Translations under genes and position numbers: made by a program
The notes under the pieces: model-generated
The model's input: the letters and a program-made list of their open reading frames with translations, nothing else
The model's database searches: none
What the model was told of the DNA's origin: nothing
Assembly (NCBI GenBank): GCA_943322985.2
Contig: CALPGA020000007.1
Location: 1-63,952 of the forward strand
Reading direction: 5' to 3'
DNA: 63,952 nt
From: Candidatus Finniella inopinata
GTDB lineage: Bacteria; Pseudomonadota; Alphaproteobacteria; Paracaedibacterales; CAITNM01
Shown here: positions 55,487-63,951 of the stretch, one piece after another
Numbering within the stretch: the stretch's first letter is position 1
Layout of the letters: each line of letters starts with the position of its first letter

Positions 55487-56761
55487 ATGATTGTATCGTT
55501 ACATCGACAGATATTTAAAATAAAACGCGTATTTCACTTTTACAGCAATCCTGTTTTTTTGTGCTTAATGGCTATGGGGTTTGCTAGTGGTATTCCTTTT
55601 TTACTTACCCTTTCAACTCTTAGTATTTGGCTTGTCGAGAGCGGATTTGACACAAAAGCCATTGGAATGTTTACAGCAGTAAGTCTGCCTTATGCTTTTA
55701 AATTTTTATGGGCCCCTTTTCTTGATAGAGTTAAACTTCCAATTTTTTTAAGTTTGCACCCGATTAAACGTTTCGGGTTACTAGCCCTGATATGTCTTAT
55801 TACAAGCTTGGTGGTTTTGGCGCAGCTTAACCCAGTTGAGCATCTTATGAGCGTTGTTATCACCGCAACCTGTGTGAGTTTTTTCGCAGCTACTCATGAT
55901 ATTGTGCTCGATGCATTACGTATTTATGCATCAGACCCTAGTCAGGTTGGCGGTGGAGCCGCATCAGAATCAATTGGTTTTCGCATTGGGATGATCACTT
56001 CAGGAGCAGGGGCTGTGTATTTATCGCTGCTGATGGGCTGGCAAGGGGCATATCTTGTTATGGCAGCATGCTGTGCAGTTGGAATTATTGGATTATTGAA
56101 TATGCCTGACCCAGTTCCGCATGAGCCTAAAAATTATGGCAACAAGTTCTGGCAGGAAATTTTTTTTACACCCTTGAAGGATTTATTGAAAGCTCCCGTT
56201 TTAATACCACTTATAGGATTTATTTTAACTATAAAAGTTGCTGGCACAATAATGAATGCATTAGGAGCACCATTTTTGTTTTCTCTTGGTTTTTCAAAAT
56301 TTGAATATGCTTCTATTACTAAAGTTTATGGGGTTGGCCTGATGCTACTTGGTAGCTTTGCCGGCGGATTAATAGTGCACCGTAGGGGCACTGTCTTTTG
56401 TTTGCAGTTAGCCACAGTATTTCAGATGTTAGCGTGTACATTGTTTGCTCTGCTAGCATCGTTTGGTCAGCACCATACAGATTTACTTATTTTAACGCTA
56501 AGCATTGAAAGTTTTTCATCGGGCCTTTTGGCAACCGGGTTTATTAGCTATCTGTCACTATTTTGTAAAAGCCCTTACGTGGCAAGCCACTTTACCTTGC
56601 TGTATTCGCTGGGGTCGTTATCACGTGTTTTAGCATCAATTGGGGCAGGGTATGTGGCTGCACATTTTGGCTGGGTAGTGTTATTTCTATTATCATCAAT
56701 AACACTATTGCCAGCCTTGTGGTTTTTGCAAAAAACGCTGAGGAAAACTACAGAGATTTAA
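55487..56761 (+). CDS. ampG: AmpG-family muropeptide permease (MFS)
   Basis: About 424 residues from the ATG at 55487; a TTG at 55478 adds three residues. Twelve predicted helices. The AmpG hallmarks are FASGIPFLLTLSTLSIWLVE, PYAFKFLWAPFLDRV, CVSFFAATHDIVLDALRIY and SESIGFRIGMITSGAGAVYL. AmpG imports GlcNAc-anhydro-MurNAc muropeptides for cell wall recycling. Intracellular bacteria such as Rickettsia keep several AmpG-like genes, perhaps to limit muropeptide release and host sensing. It follows tRNA-Ser and converges on the BON lipoprotein gene 7 bp away. Confidence 0.9.
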   Translation: MIVSLHRQIFKIKRVFHFYSNPVFLCLMAMGFASGIPFLLTLSTLSIWLVESGFDTKAIGMFTAVSLPYAFKFLWAPFLDRVKLPIFLSLHPIKRFGLLALICLITSLVVLAQLNPVEHLMSVVITATCVSFFAATHDIVLDALRIYASDPSQVGGGAASESIGFRIGMITSGAGAVYLSLLMGWQGAYLVMAACCAVGIIGLLNMPDPVPHEPKNYGNKFWQEIFFTPLKDLLKAPVLIPLIGFILTIKVAGTIMNALGAPFLFSLGFSKFEYASITKVYGVGLMLLGSFAGGLIVHRRGTVFCLQLATVFQMLACTLFALLASFGQHHTDLLILTLSIESFSSGLLATGFISYLSLFCKSPYVASHFTLLYSLGSLSRVLASIGAGYVAAHFGWVVLFLLSSITLLPALWFLQKTLRKTTEI

Positions 56762-56768
56762 GTTCTTT

Positions 56769-57470
56769 TTATCCTCTGTCTTCAACTTCTGGTATGGTAC
56801 TGCTTTGGTCAATCGGCGCAACTTCTACTGAAGTGTTTTCTACGGGCGTTGTAGCTTCTGGTGCAGAATCAGGAGTTGTTTCTTGCCCTTTGATTTTCAC
56901 ATGATTAACTACTTTTTTAACGCCACCAACATTTCGTGCAATTTCAACAACACGATTGATTTCGGTTTCATCCTGTCCAACGCCAGTTAGATAAACAGTG
57001 CCATTCACTGTTTCAACGGTGTAATTCAAGGAATATAAATCTTTTTCAAACAATAGGCTTGATCGAACACGAGTTGTAATCCAGCTATCGCTACTCATTG
57101 AGCCTAGGCCTTCTTCACCCTCTGTTTCAATATTGTTGATGACACTTTTTACACCGTCAACGCTTTTTGCAAGGCGTTCTGCTTCTTGTGACCAAGATGC
57201 ATCTTGCACAACACCGGTTAATAGGACTTCTTGATTTTGTACACTAACGGAAACTTTGGCGTGTAAATCTGCGTTAAAATTATATAAATTCATTTTTACT
57301 TTTGTACAAAGGTTAGAATCGGACATCGTTCCGCCGATTCCTTTTTCGCGAGTTGCTACCATTGCACCAGCTGCTGCTCCGCCCATTATAAATGGAGCAA
57401 TACAGCCATTCAGGCATAAAAGTGTTGATAGAATTAGTATGTTAGTTGGGAACTTCTGAAATCCATGCAT
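56769..57470 (-). CDS. BON-domain lipoprotein (DolP/OsmY-like)
   Basis: 233 residues. A lipoprotein signal with lipobox LCLNGC (Cys at about 22) leads to a glycine-rich patch (IMGGAAAGAMVATREKGIGG) and two BON domains (about 50-115 and 125-200; SVQNQEVLLTGVVQDASW, SLNYTVETVNGTVYLTGVGQ). The C-terminal tail is Pro/Thr/Glu-rich. The E. coli DolP (YraP) lipoprotein maintains outer-membrane integrity and sits downstream of yraN, as here (29 bp overlap). Same arrangement supports a DolP equivalent. Confidence 0.88.
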   Translation of the reverse strand: MHGFQKFPTNILILSTLLCLNGCIAPFIMGGAAAGAMVATREKGIGGTMSDSNLCTKVKMNLYNFNADLHAKVSVSVQNQEVLLTGVVQDASWSQEAERLAKSVDGVKSVINNIETEGEEGLGSMSSDSWITTRVRSSLLFEKDLYSLNYTVETVNGTVYLTGVGQDETEINRVVEIARNVGGVKKVVNHVKIKGQETTPDSAPEATTPVENTSVEVAPIDQSSTIPEVEDRG

Positions 57471-57825
57471 TTTTGTAATACTTTATGTCGTGTCCTGGAC
57501 ATACTAAAACAACATCAAAACGTTGGAAAGGGGGGCGATGAATATAATCTCGATGATTGCTTATCCACCACTCAAGTGCGTGTTGAATACGCTTTTGCTG
57601 TGGTGGCCTAATACTATACGCAGCATTTTCTAAGATTTTCCGATACTTCACTTCAGCTGCAACGATGGTTTCTCCGTCTTTCATAAGCAGATCAATTTCC
57701 CCGTGTGGGGTTTTTAATCGCTTAGCCAGACAGATCATGCCAAGACTTTCCAGGTGCTTTAAAGCTCTGGCTTCTGCATGAAGGCCTTGTATATAGGTAC
57801 TTGTTGTTAAGGTTTTATCAAACAT
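57442..57825 (-). CDS. yraN: UPF0102 (YraN) family endonuclease-like protein
   Basis: 127 residues with the restriction-endonuclease-like fold of UPF0102. GLHAEARALKHLESLG at the start, HGEIDLLMKDGETIVAAEVKYRK carries the D-x-E-V-K nuclease-type motif (GEIDL and AEVKYR). The family is thought to link to DNA uptake or Holliday-junction processing but is not characterised. It overlaps the BON lipoprotein downstream, the conserved yraN-yraP pair. Confidence 0.92.
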   Translation of the reverse strand: MFDKTLTTSTYIQGLHAEARALKHLESLGMICLAKRLKTPHGEIDLLMKDGETIVAAEVKYRKILENAAYSIRPPQQKRIQHALEWWISNHRDYIHRPPFQRFDVVLVCPGHDIKYYKNAWISEVPN

Positions 57826-57883
57826 AATATTTTTTCTTTTTTTGACAAAGCCAGGGCAACAACAAGTACCTAAATGTTAATTA

Positions 57884-58747
57884 CTATTGAGAATCTTCTT
57901 CATCTATAGCATCGGGATCGACTTCTTCTTCATTCATTGATCCATCATCTATAGCATCGGGATCGACTTCTTCTTCATTCATTGATCCATCATCCATGTC
58001 AGCATCAGGATCGACTTCTTCTTCATTCATTGAGCCATCATCTATGTCAGCATCAGGATCGACTTCTTCTTCATTCATTGATCCATCATCTATATCAGCA
58101 TCGGGATCGACTTCTTCTTCATTCATTGAGCCATCATCCATATTCATGTCTCCGGTAGAGTCTATCTCATCGTCAGTCATGATGGCATCAGTATCCATAG
58201 AGCTGTCGTCTACAGCGGGTTCTGCCGCTTGTTTTTTCGCAAAAGGATTCATGTTTGCAAACATAGAATGCTTTTTAGCAGGCTGCTTCTTAGCGTTTGC
58301 AGCAGAAGCAGGGCTCTTTTTTGCAAAAGGATTCATGCTTGCAAACATAGAGCTCTTCTTAGCAGGTTGCTTCTTAGCATTTGCAGCAGAAGTAGGCTTC
58401 TTTTTTCCCTGTTTTTGAGCTGCAATACATTCTTTTGTAAGCGGTTTACCGTGTGATTTCAAAGCAGCACATTTTTTTAAAAGAGCAGCATTAGCTGTAT
58501 GTCCAGAAACTGCTGATTTAGACTTGGACATCTTGCCAAAAACTCCACTACTTTTCCTTTGTGCTGTTTGCGCATGTTTATTTTTTGTATGTGGATTAGT
58601 TGTGTTTTGATGGCTAGTACTTTTCCTTTGTGCTGTTTGCGCATGTTTATTTTTTGTATGTGGATTAGTTGTGTTTTGATGGCTAGAAAATGCTGGCGCC
58701 GTATTTGCGCAAAAAAGGCCTATGAACAGTATGCTTAATATTTTCAT
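57884..58747 (-). CDS. Secreted repeat protein: basic N-terminal half, acidic C-terminal half
   Basis: 287 residues, no known family. Signal peptide MKILSILFIGLFCANTAPA. Two perfect 23-residue units (SHQNTTNPHTKNKHAQTAQRKS) come first, then a basic Lys/Ala/Ser segment with two copies of SSMFASMNPFAKK / HSMFANMNPFAKK linked to AANAKKQPAKK. From about 175 the charge switches: five units of DDGSMNEEEVDPDA(D)(I/M) make a strongly acidic tail. The basic MFxxMxxxxxK motif recalls the KPGMFSKMA of the small secreted protein at 6545-6817. Charge segregation suggests self-assembly or binding to basic/acidic host molecules such as histones or calcium, which is inference only. Confidence 0.7.
   Translation of the reverse strand: MKILSILFIGLFCANTAPAFSSHQNTTNPHTKNKHAQTAQRKSTSHQNTTNPHTKNKHAQTAQRKSSGVFGKMSKSKSAVSGHTANAALLKKCAALKSHGKPLTKECIAAQKQGKKKPTSAANAKKQPAKKSSMFASMNPFAKKSPASAANAKKQPAKKHSMFANMNPFAKKQAAEPAVDDSSMDTDAIMTDDEIDSTGDMNMDDGSMNEEEVDPDADIDDGSMNEEEVDPDADIDDGSMNEEEVDPDADMDDGSMNEEEVDPDAIDDGSMNEEEVDPDAIDEEDSQ
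57905..58138 (-). repeat. Five in-frame 45/48-bp tandem repeats (acidic tail)
   Basis: Units at 57905-57949 and 57950-57994 (45 bp) and 57995-58042, 58043-58090 and 58091-58138 (48 bp) encode DDGSMNEEEVDPDA plus I, DM or DI. They differ at only a few bases (ATCGGG/ATCAGG, TTGATCC/TTGAGCC), so the array is young. The same gene also holds two exact 69-bp units at 58547-58684. Confidence 0.93.
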
Positions 58748-58845
58748 GATACAATTTTTGTAATATTATCTCTAGCCTCAATGCTAATACAATATTATAA
58801 ATAAAAAGTTAATTTACATAATTTTATATAAACACATTTAAATAA

Positions 58846-59814
58846 TTAATTATTACTCAAGCTTGTTAGTAATTCTTCCATGTCACTAGCTAAAGGGGCT
58901 TGAAAAGACAGTTGTTCATGTAATAGGGGGTGCATAAAAGATAGTGAATAAGCATGCAAAGCTTGTCTTGGAAATGCATACACACTCTCTGGCCACAAGC
59001 CTTTTTTGGGCTTTTTACCATATACTTCATCGCCAATAACAGGTACGCCAAGGTGTTGTAAGTGCACTCGAATTTGGTGTGTTCTGCCTGTGTGTAGCTG
59101 ACATTCTACAAAGCTAATCTGACTTTGTGGATCTTTTTGTGATGTGAAGACTTTCAAAACCTTATAGCTAGTTTGAGCAGTTTTGCCACTTGGATTTACA
59201 GCCATTTTTTGTCTATCTTTATGGTGTCGACCAATTGGAGCATCAATCATCCCCGAAGTAGGGTAGGGGCGCCCCAACACGATAGTCCAATATATTTTTG
59301 TTAATTGTTCTTCGCGGTCATGAAATTGTTGTGACAACCCGTGATGAGCTGCATCCGTTTTAGCAACAACAAGAATTCCACTGGTGTCTTTATCTAATCT
59401 ATGGATAATGCCTGGGCGTTTAACGCCTCCAATACCAGATAAACTATCTCCACAATGATGCAGCAATGCATTGACCAAAGTTCCGTCATAATGACCAGGG
59501 GCCGGGTGCACCACAAAATCTGTTGGTTTATTCAATACTAAGAGATGCTCGTCTTCGAATAGAATATCCAATGGAATGTCTTGAGGTTGTGGGTCAGCTT
59601 CAATTGCGGCTGGTTCAACAATAAAATAATGCTCGCCTGTCTTTGCTTTGGTTTTTGCGTCGAAAGGTTTTAAAGGCTCAACTCTAATCGCATTAGACTT
59701 TAATAAGTCTTGAATGCGTGTCCGACTAAATGGGGTGGTAAGCGTTAGAAACTTATCTAGGCGAAGGTCGTGGTGATGTTCTTCTACCACTACTTCATAA
59801 TATTTTTCATCCAT
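58846..59814 (-). CDS. rluD: 23S rRNA pseudouridine synthase RluD (RluA family)
   Basis: 322 residues. An S4 domain at the start (LRLDKFLTLTTPFSRTRIQDLLKS) binds rRNA; the catalytic domain has VLNKPTDFVVHPAPGHYDGTL, the catalytic HRLDKDTSG with its Asp (about 140), HQIRVHLQHLGVPVIGDEVYG and RQALHAYSLSF. It makes pseudouridines in helix 69 of 23S rRNA in the RluD case; RluA-group assignment is certain, RluD is the closest subtype by S4 domain and length. The start overlaps the end of the NDUFA12 gene by 8 bp. Confidence 0.93.
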   Translation of the reverse strand: MDEKYYEVVVEEHHHDLRLDKFLTLTTPFSRTRIQDLLKSNAIRVEPLKPFDAKTKAKTGEHYFIVEPAAIEADPQPQDIPLDILFEDEHLLVLNKPTDFVVHPAPGHYDGTLVNALLHHCGDSLSGIGGVKRPGIIHRLDKDTSGILVVAKTDAAHHGLSQQFHDREEQLTKIYWTIVLGRPYPTSGMIDAPIGRHHKDRQKMAVNPSGKTAQTSYKVLKVFTSQKDPQSQISFVECQLHTGRTHQIRVHLQHLGVPVIGDEVYGKKPKKGLWPESVYAFPRQALHAYSLSFMHPLLHEQLSFQAPLASDMEELLTSLSNN

Positions 59815-60166
59815 TAGGTTTCCAAGGTTCGTAAACTGGCTTCTTTTTAGTTTTTAATTCTATAACTTTTCCGTGAATATTTTCAGGATTATATGCATAT
59901 GGTGTTCCTGTAAGGTTAGGCAAATGTGGTTTTTGCCATGCATAAATCTGACCTTGCAATGGTTGGTCTGCTCGGTAATGTAGCCAAGCATGCCATTCAG
60001 GGGGGATTTTGCTTGCTTCACTGTTTCCTTTGTACACAACCCAACGTCTAAGTTTACTTCCATCAGATGTTTTTTTATATTTCTCTTCGTAGTAGCGATT
60101 ACCATAACTATCACTACCTACAAAATTACTTTTAAACCAAATTAGCAAACGTATTGTAAAACTCAT
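59807..60166 (-). CDS. NADH-ubiquinone oxidoreductase accessory subunit, NDUFA12 family
   Basis: 119 residues. GSDSYGNRYYEEKY, RRWVVYKGNSEASKIPPEWHAWLHY and the C-terminal PYEPWKP-like VYEPWKPNG are diagnostic for NDUFA12 (B17.2). The family is restricted to alphaproteobacteria and mitochondria, which supports the taxonomic placement, and implies a respiratory complex I. The other nuo genes are not in the window. It is divergent from the FlhF-like gene, with 65 bp between the starts. Confidence 0.93.
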   Translation of the reverse strand: MSFTIRLLIWFKSNFVGSDSYGNRYYEEKYKKTSDGSKLRRWVVYKGNSEASKIPPEWHAWLHYRADQPLQGQIYAWQKPHLPNLTGTPYAYNPENIHGKVIELKTKKKPVYEPWKPNG

Positions 60167-60231
60167 CCGATAACTCTTACACTTAATCTAATGTCATGAT
60201 AATTCACAATCAGTAAAATTTCGGTTTACGT

Positions 60232-61233
60232 ATGCAAAAAATTACAATTACGGCTCCTACCTTAAATGAGGCTCTTCAAGAAGTCAAAAAACGCTTCGGT
60301 GAAGATGTCGCAATAGAACGAACAGAAGAAATTAATAATCAAGTTCGTGTTACCGTAGCTCTTTTTGAAGGGGAAGAGCCCATTCTGGTGCCATCTCTTA
60401 GAAAGGCTGAGAAAAATCGTATTGATAATCCTTTGTCAGCTATTCGAATGGTCGAAGAAATTTGCAGTTCACATTACCTTGGGCAGGATTTTCAAGATTT
60501 TTGGCTAAAGTGCCTGTCCCCTTATTTAACACTGACTGGAATTAATATTGCTGAATCTCTATCTGAGTGTCTAAATTTTGAACCTCAATGGATACGCAAA
60601 ATCTTAAGTCTAAAACCCGTTGTGTTTTTGGGCTCTTTTGGTGTAGGCAAAACGCAAATTCTGGCTAAAGTTGCCGCTTTATTAAAAGCAAGTGATCGAG
60701 CTGTTGAAATTTATAATATCGATACTATAAAAACATCTGGTCAAGGTCTATTGCAAGCGTACGCTCACAAATTAGATGTACCTTACTACTTTGGCCAAGA
60801 AGGTTGGCTTTCTTTACAGGAAAATATTAAAAATCAAACAGATGTTATTAAATTAATTGACACCCAAGGTGTTAATCTAAAAAATTCTGACGATTTAAAT
60901 TGGTTACTTTCTGCACAAAAGTTTGTTTTTGATCCCGTGCTTATTGTGCCATGTGATGGTTGTGTAAGTTTGTCTCCTGATTATGTGAGTTTTATTAAAA
61001 AATTTGGAGTTCGACATATTATTTTAAGTAAGCTTGATATTGCTGGGTCGTTAAGTTTGCCTATACGCTTGGCTTGGTCTTCAGAGGTTCCTATTGCAAT
61101 GGTTAACGGTTCTCCAAATTTGAGTGAGAATTTACAGTATCTCAATGCCTCAAAATTACTGAATGCTTTAACAGGGGCAGAAATAGCAGAAACTGGAAGT
61201 GATGCAATTTCTCACTCTCATGCTGGTTATTAG
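60232..61233 (+). CDS. FlhF-like SRP-type GTPase, divergent
   Basis: 333 residues. The N-terminus (MQKITITAPTLNEALQEVKKRFGED) resembles that of FlhF (short beta-alpha module), then about 100 residues of linker and a four-helix N domain, then a G domain with P-loop GSFGVGKTQILAKVAALL (about 133-150), a D-T-x-G-like switch (KLIDTQGVNL) and a base-recognition element (SKLDIAGS in place of TKLDE...). FlhF sets flagellar number and position, and is an SRP54-family GTPase. No flagellar gene occurs in the window, and the motifs are drifted: the G4-like SKLD is kept but DTxGR lacks its Arg. It might be a decayed FlhF or one with a new role. Confidence 0.65.
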   Translation: MQKITITAPTLNEALQEVKKRFGEDVAIERTEEINNQVRVTVALFEGEEPILVPSLRKAEKNRIDNPLSAIRMVEEICSSHYLGQDFQDFWLKCLSPYLTLTGINIAESLSECLNFEPQWIRKILSLKPVVFLGSFGVGKTQILAKVAALLKASDRAVEIYNIDTIKTSGQGLLQAYAHKLDVPYYFGQEGWLSLQENIKNQTDVIKLIDTQGVNLKNSDDLNWLLSAQKFVFDPVLIVPCDGCVSLSPDYVSFIKKFGVRHIILSKLDIAGSLSLPIRLAWSSEVPIAMVNGSPNLSENLQYLNASKLLNALTGAEIAETGSDAISHSHAGY

Positions 61234-61288
61234 AGCAATTAGTCTATAAAGACAATTGATATTCTAGTGCTAGTATCAAGGAAAAATA

Positions 61289-62200
61289 ATGAAAAAAAAA
61301 TTGTTTGATTGCGTAAAAATTGATAAAGACAACAAACGAAAAAGTTTATTTGTATTGCTTGGGTTATGTGTTTTTTTAATGGCTCTTGTTTTTTCTGTTT
61401 ATTACTTTTTTGTGAGTTCAAAGCATGTAACTACTGACAATGCTTATGTAGGTGCAGAAATTGCTCAGGTTACTTCATTAGTTGGTGGCATTGTGAAAGC
61501 AATCCATTATAAAGATACCAGCGTTGTAAATGCAGGTGATGTCTTAGTTAACATTGATGATACAGATGCACGTCTTGTGCTTGCGCGTGCTAAAGCTGAC
61601 CTTAGTAAAGCACAAGCAGACTTAGACCGTACAAAACTAATTTCAGATCGCAGACAAGCGCTCACTAAGTCAGGTTCTGTTTCCGCAGAAGAAGTAAGCA
61701 ATGCTAAAAATGCTTTTAAGGCAGCGCAAGCTGTATTTGATATTGCTCAAGTTTCCCTTGAGCAAGCGCAAGTTGATTTTGATCGTACAACAGTTCATTC
61801 GCCCATCGATGGGGTAATTGCAAAGCGTCAAGTGCAATTGGGGCAACGAGTGCAGCCAGGTTCAGCTTTAATGTCAGTGGTACCAATGCAAAATATGCAT
61901 GTGAATGCTAATTTTAAAGAAGTTCAGTTGCGAAAGGTTCAAGCGGGGCAAACAGCCAAACTCACGGCAGATTTTTACGGTTCTTCGGTGATTTTTCATG
62001 GAAGAGTTGTTGGTATTGCAGGTGGTACAGGGTCTGCTTTTGCTATTATTCCAGCGCAAAATGCAACAGGTAATTGGATAAAAGTTGTTCAACGGCTTCC
62101 TGTTCGAATTGAGCTTGATCCAGAAGAATTAAAGCTTCACCCTTTGCAAGTTGGCTTGTCAATGCAGGTTGATATCGATGTTTCTGATTATAAAAAATGA
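61289..62200 (+). CDS. emrA: Membrane fusion protein of an EmrAB-type efflux pump
   Basis: 303 residues. One inner-membrane helix (about 24-44), then a biotinyl-lipoyl-like hairpin: TDNAYVGAEIAQVTSLVGGIV at the start, a coiled-coil hairpin (about 100-160; DARLVLARAKADLSKAQADL), and the second lipoyl half VHSPIDGVIAKRQVQLGQRV. The beta-barrel domain follows. HlyD/EmrA family; links the MFS pump to an outer-membrane channel. It is coupled to emrB by a 4-base overlap (ATGA). A TolC-type channel gene is not in the window. Confidence 0.9.
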   Translation: MKKKLFDCVKIDKDNKRKSLFVLLGLCVFLMALVFSVYYFFVSSKHVTTDNAYVGAEIAQVTSLVGGIVKAIHYKDTSVVNAGDVLVNIDDTDARLVLARAKADLSKAQADLDRTKLISDRRQALTKSGSVSAEEVSNAKNAFKAAQAVFDIAQVSLEQAQVDFDRTTVHSPIDGVIAKRQVQLGQRVQPGSALMSVVPMQNMHVNANFKEVQLRKVQAGQTAKLTADFYGSSVIFHGRVVGIAGGTGSAFAIIPAQNATGNWIKVVQRLPVRIELDPEELKLHPLQVGLSMQVDIDVSDYKK

Positions 62201-63732
62201 AGGGTAACTCTTCAGCTTTAGGTGTAATACAGCCTTTAACAGGCGGTAAATTAATAGTTGCTGCTATGTTATTAGCTCTTGCAAACTTCGTTGTTGTGCT
62301 TGATATGACCATTGCTAATGTTTCTGTTTCAAATATAGCAGGCGGCCTTGCTGTTTCCTTATCAGAAGGAACTTACGTCATTACTTCTTATGCAGTTGCT
62401 GAAGCAATATGTGTTCCCTTAACAGGTTGGCTTGCAAGTCGATTTGGTACACTGCGCGTTTTTACCACATGTATGATGTTATTTGGAGTATTTTCAGCAC
62501 TTTGCGGTTTTGCAGATAGTTTAGGCATTCTTGTTGCCGGGCGCGTATTACAAGGTTTGGCAGGTGGACCGTTAATGCCTTTGTCTCAAACTCTGCTTAT
62601 GCAAATTTTTCCAAAAGAAAAAAGAAGTACAGCCTTGGGTTTGTGGGCAATGACAACGCTTGTAGCACCAGTAATGGGGCCTGTAGTTGGCGGATATATT
62701 TGTGATAATTTTGGATGGAGCTTTATATTTTTTATTAATATTCCTCTGGCTATTGTTTGTAGTCTTGTTTTACTGAAATTACTACGTTGTTTTGAATCGG
62801 TTATTATAAAAAATAAAATAGATTTTATTGGCCTGGCATTGTTAATTGTCTGGGTTTCAGCGCTTCAAATTATGCTAGATGAAGGTAAAAACTACGACTG
62901 GTTTGAATCAAGCGAAATATGGGCGCTTTTGATTATAGCTGCTATAGGATTTGCATGCTTTATGATTTGGGAGCTAACTCATGATCACCCAATTGTTAAT
63001 ATACGTGTGTTTCGCCATAGAGGTTTTGCTGCAAGTGTATTAACTATCAGTTTGGGTTTTGGTGCTTTTAACTGCTCTATTGTGCTTACCCCTTTATGGT
63101 TGCAAAACTACATGGGGTACACTGCTGCATGGTCAGGGCTTACAACCGCTGCTTTGGGTGTTTTAGCTGTCTGCGTTGCTCCTTTTGCAGCAAAATTTTC
63201 TACAAAATATGATCCACGAATGTTAGTTTTTTGTGGTCTGGGCTGGCTTGGGTTGGTAACATTTTATCGTGCATTCGGTTCAACAGACATGACGCACTGG
63301 CAAATATCTATTCCAATGTTATATCAAGGAATAGGAATGCCTTTTTTCTTTGTTCCTTTAACAGCATTGGCACTTTCTAGCGTTGACTCAGAAGAAGTAG
63401 CTTCTGCAGCAGGGTTAATGAATTTCTTAAGAACCCTCTCTGGAGCGATGGCTATATCTATAGTAACAACTGCATGGGAAGATAGAACAAATATTTTGCG
63501 AAATGACTTGGTTGATAAAATTGCAGCGCCTGATCAAATTGCATCAATGGTTGGGGACATGAATGAATCATTAGCCTTGTCCTTACTAGATCAGCTATTG
63601 CAATCTCAAGCAGTGATGTTAGCCACTAATCATATATTTTTGGTAGTATCTTGTGCGTTCGCATTTGCTGCAATGGCTATATGGTTAGCGCCAAAGCCTA
63701 ATGCTACGACAGAGACGATCGTCTCTCATTAA
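62197..63732 (+). CDS. emrB: DHA2-family MFS multidrug efflux permease (EmrB/QacA-like)
   Basis: 511 residues, 14 predicted helices. FVVVLDMTIANVSVSNIAGGL is the classic D1 motif of DHA2 pumps (LDxTIVNVALP), GTYVITSYAVAEAICVPLTGWLASRFG the A motif, and GRVLQGLAGGPLMPLSQTLL the C motif. Overlaps emrA by 4 bp. It exports lipophilic compounds together with EmrA. The right IS copy begins 72 bp past the stop, so the gene itself is intact. Confidence 0.93.
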   Translation: MKGNSSALGVIQPLTGGKLIVAAMLLALANFVVVLDMTIANVSVSNIAGGLAVSLSEGTYVITSYAVAEAICVPLTGWLASRFGTLRVFTTCMMLFGVFSALCGFADSLGILVAGRVLQGLAGGPLMPLSQTLLMQIFPKEKRSTALGLWAMTTLVAPVMGPVVGGYICDNFGWSFIFFINIPLAIVCSLVLLKLLRCFESVIIKNKIDFIGLALLIVWVSALQIMLDEGKNYDWFESSEIWALLIIAAIGFACFMIWELTHDHPIVNIRVFRHRGFAASVLTISLGFGAFNCSIVLTPLWLQNYMGYTAAWSGLTTAALGVLAVCVAPFAAKFSTKYDPRMLVFCGLGWLGLVTFYRAFGSTDMTHWQISIPMLYQGIGMPFFFVPLTALALSSVDSEEVASAAGLMNFLRTLSGAMAISIVTTAWEDRTNILRNDLVDKIAAPDQIASMVGDMNESLALSLLDQLLQSQAVMLATNHIFLVVSCAFAFAAMAIWLAPKPNATTETIVSH

Positions 63733-63804
63733 TCTTATATTTTCCCTAAAATATTCAGATGAAACTCCATGGGGCAAGTCCCGTGGTTTTACGATAAATC
63801 TATA

Positions 63805-63951
63805 AGAACCCTCTGCAAAACCCCTGAAGCAAGTTTAATAAATGGGTGAAGGAGATTTAGGGATATGGTAAGTTTGACATAAGAAATTCAAGTATATCGT
63901 TTGATAATGACTTCATTTTTAGACCTGATCCGCCGCTCCCCAAAAGCGAAC
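63805..63951 (+). mobile_element. Insertion sequence end, right copy (partial)
   Basis: Exact reverse complement of 1-147. It starts at 63805 with AGAACCCTCTGCAAAACCCC and runs off the right edge. A plus-strand frame opens at 63907 (MTSFLDLIRRSPKAN) and is cut by the window end. As the two copies point outward, recombination between them would invert the whole 64-kb segment. The family is not identified. Confidence 0.8.

Noticed and set aside
57905-58138. Tandem 45/48-bp repeats as a CRISPR or replication iteron array
   Set aside because: No spacers, in-frame acidic coding repeats inside a gene with signal peptide.
63712-63725. GAGACGATCGTCTC palindrome at the emrB end as a terminator or operator
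   Set aside because: It overlaps the last codons, has no loop and no following T-run; likely chance.
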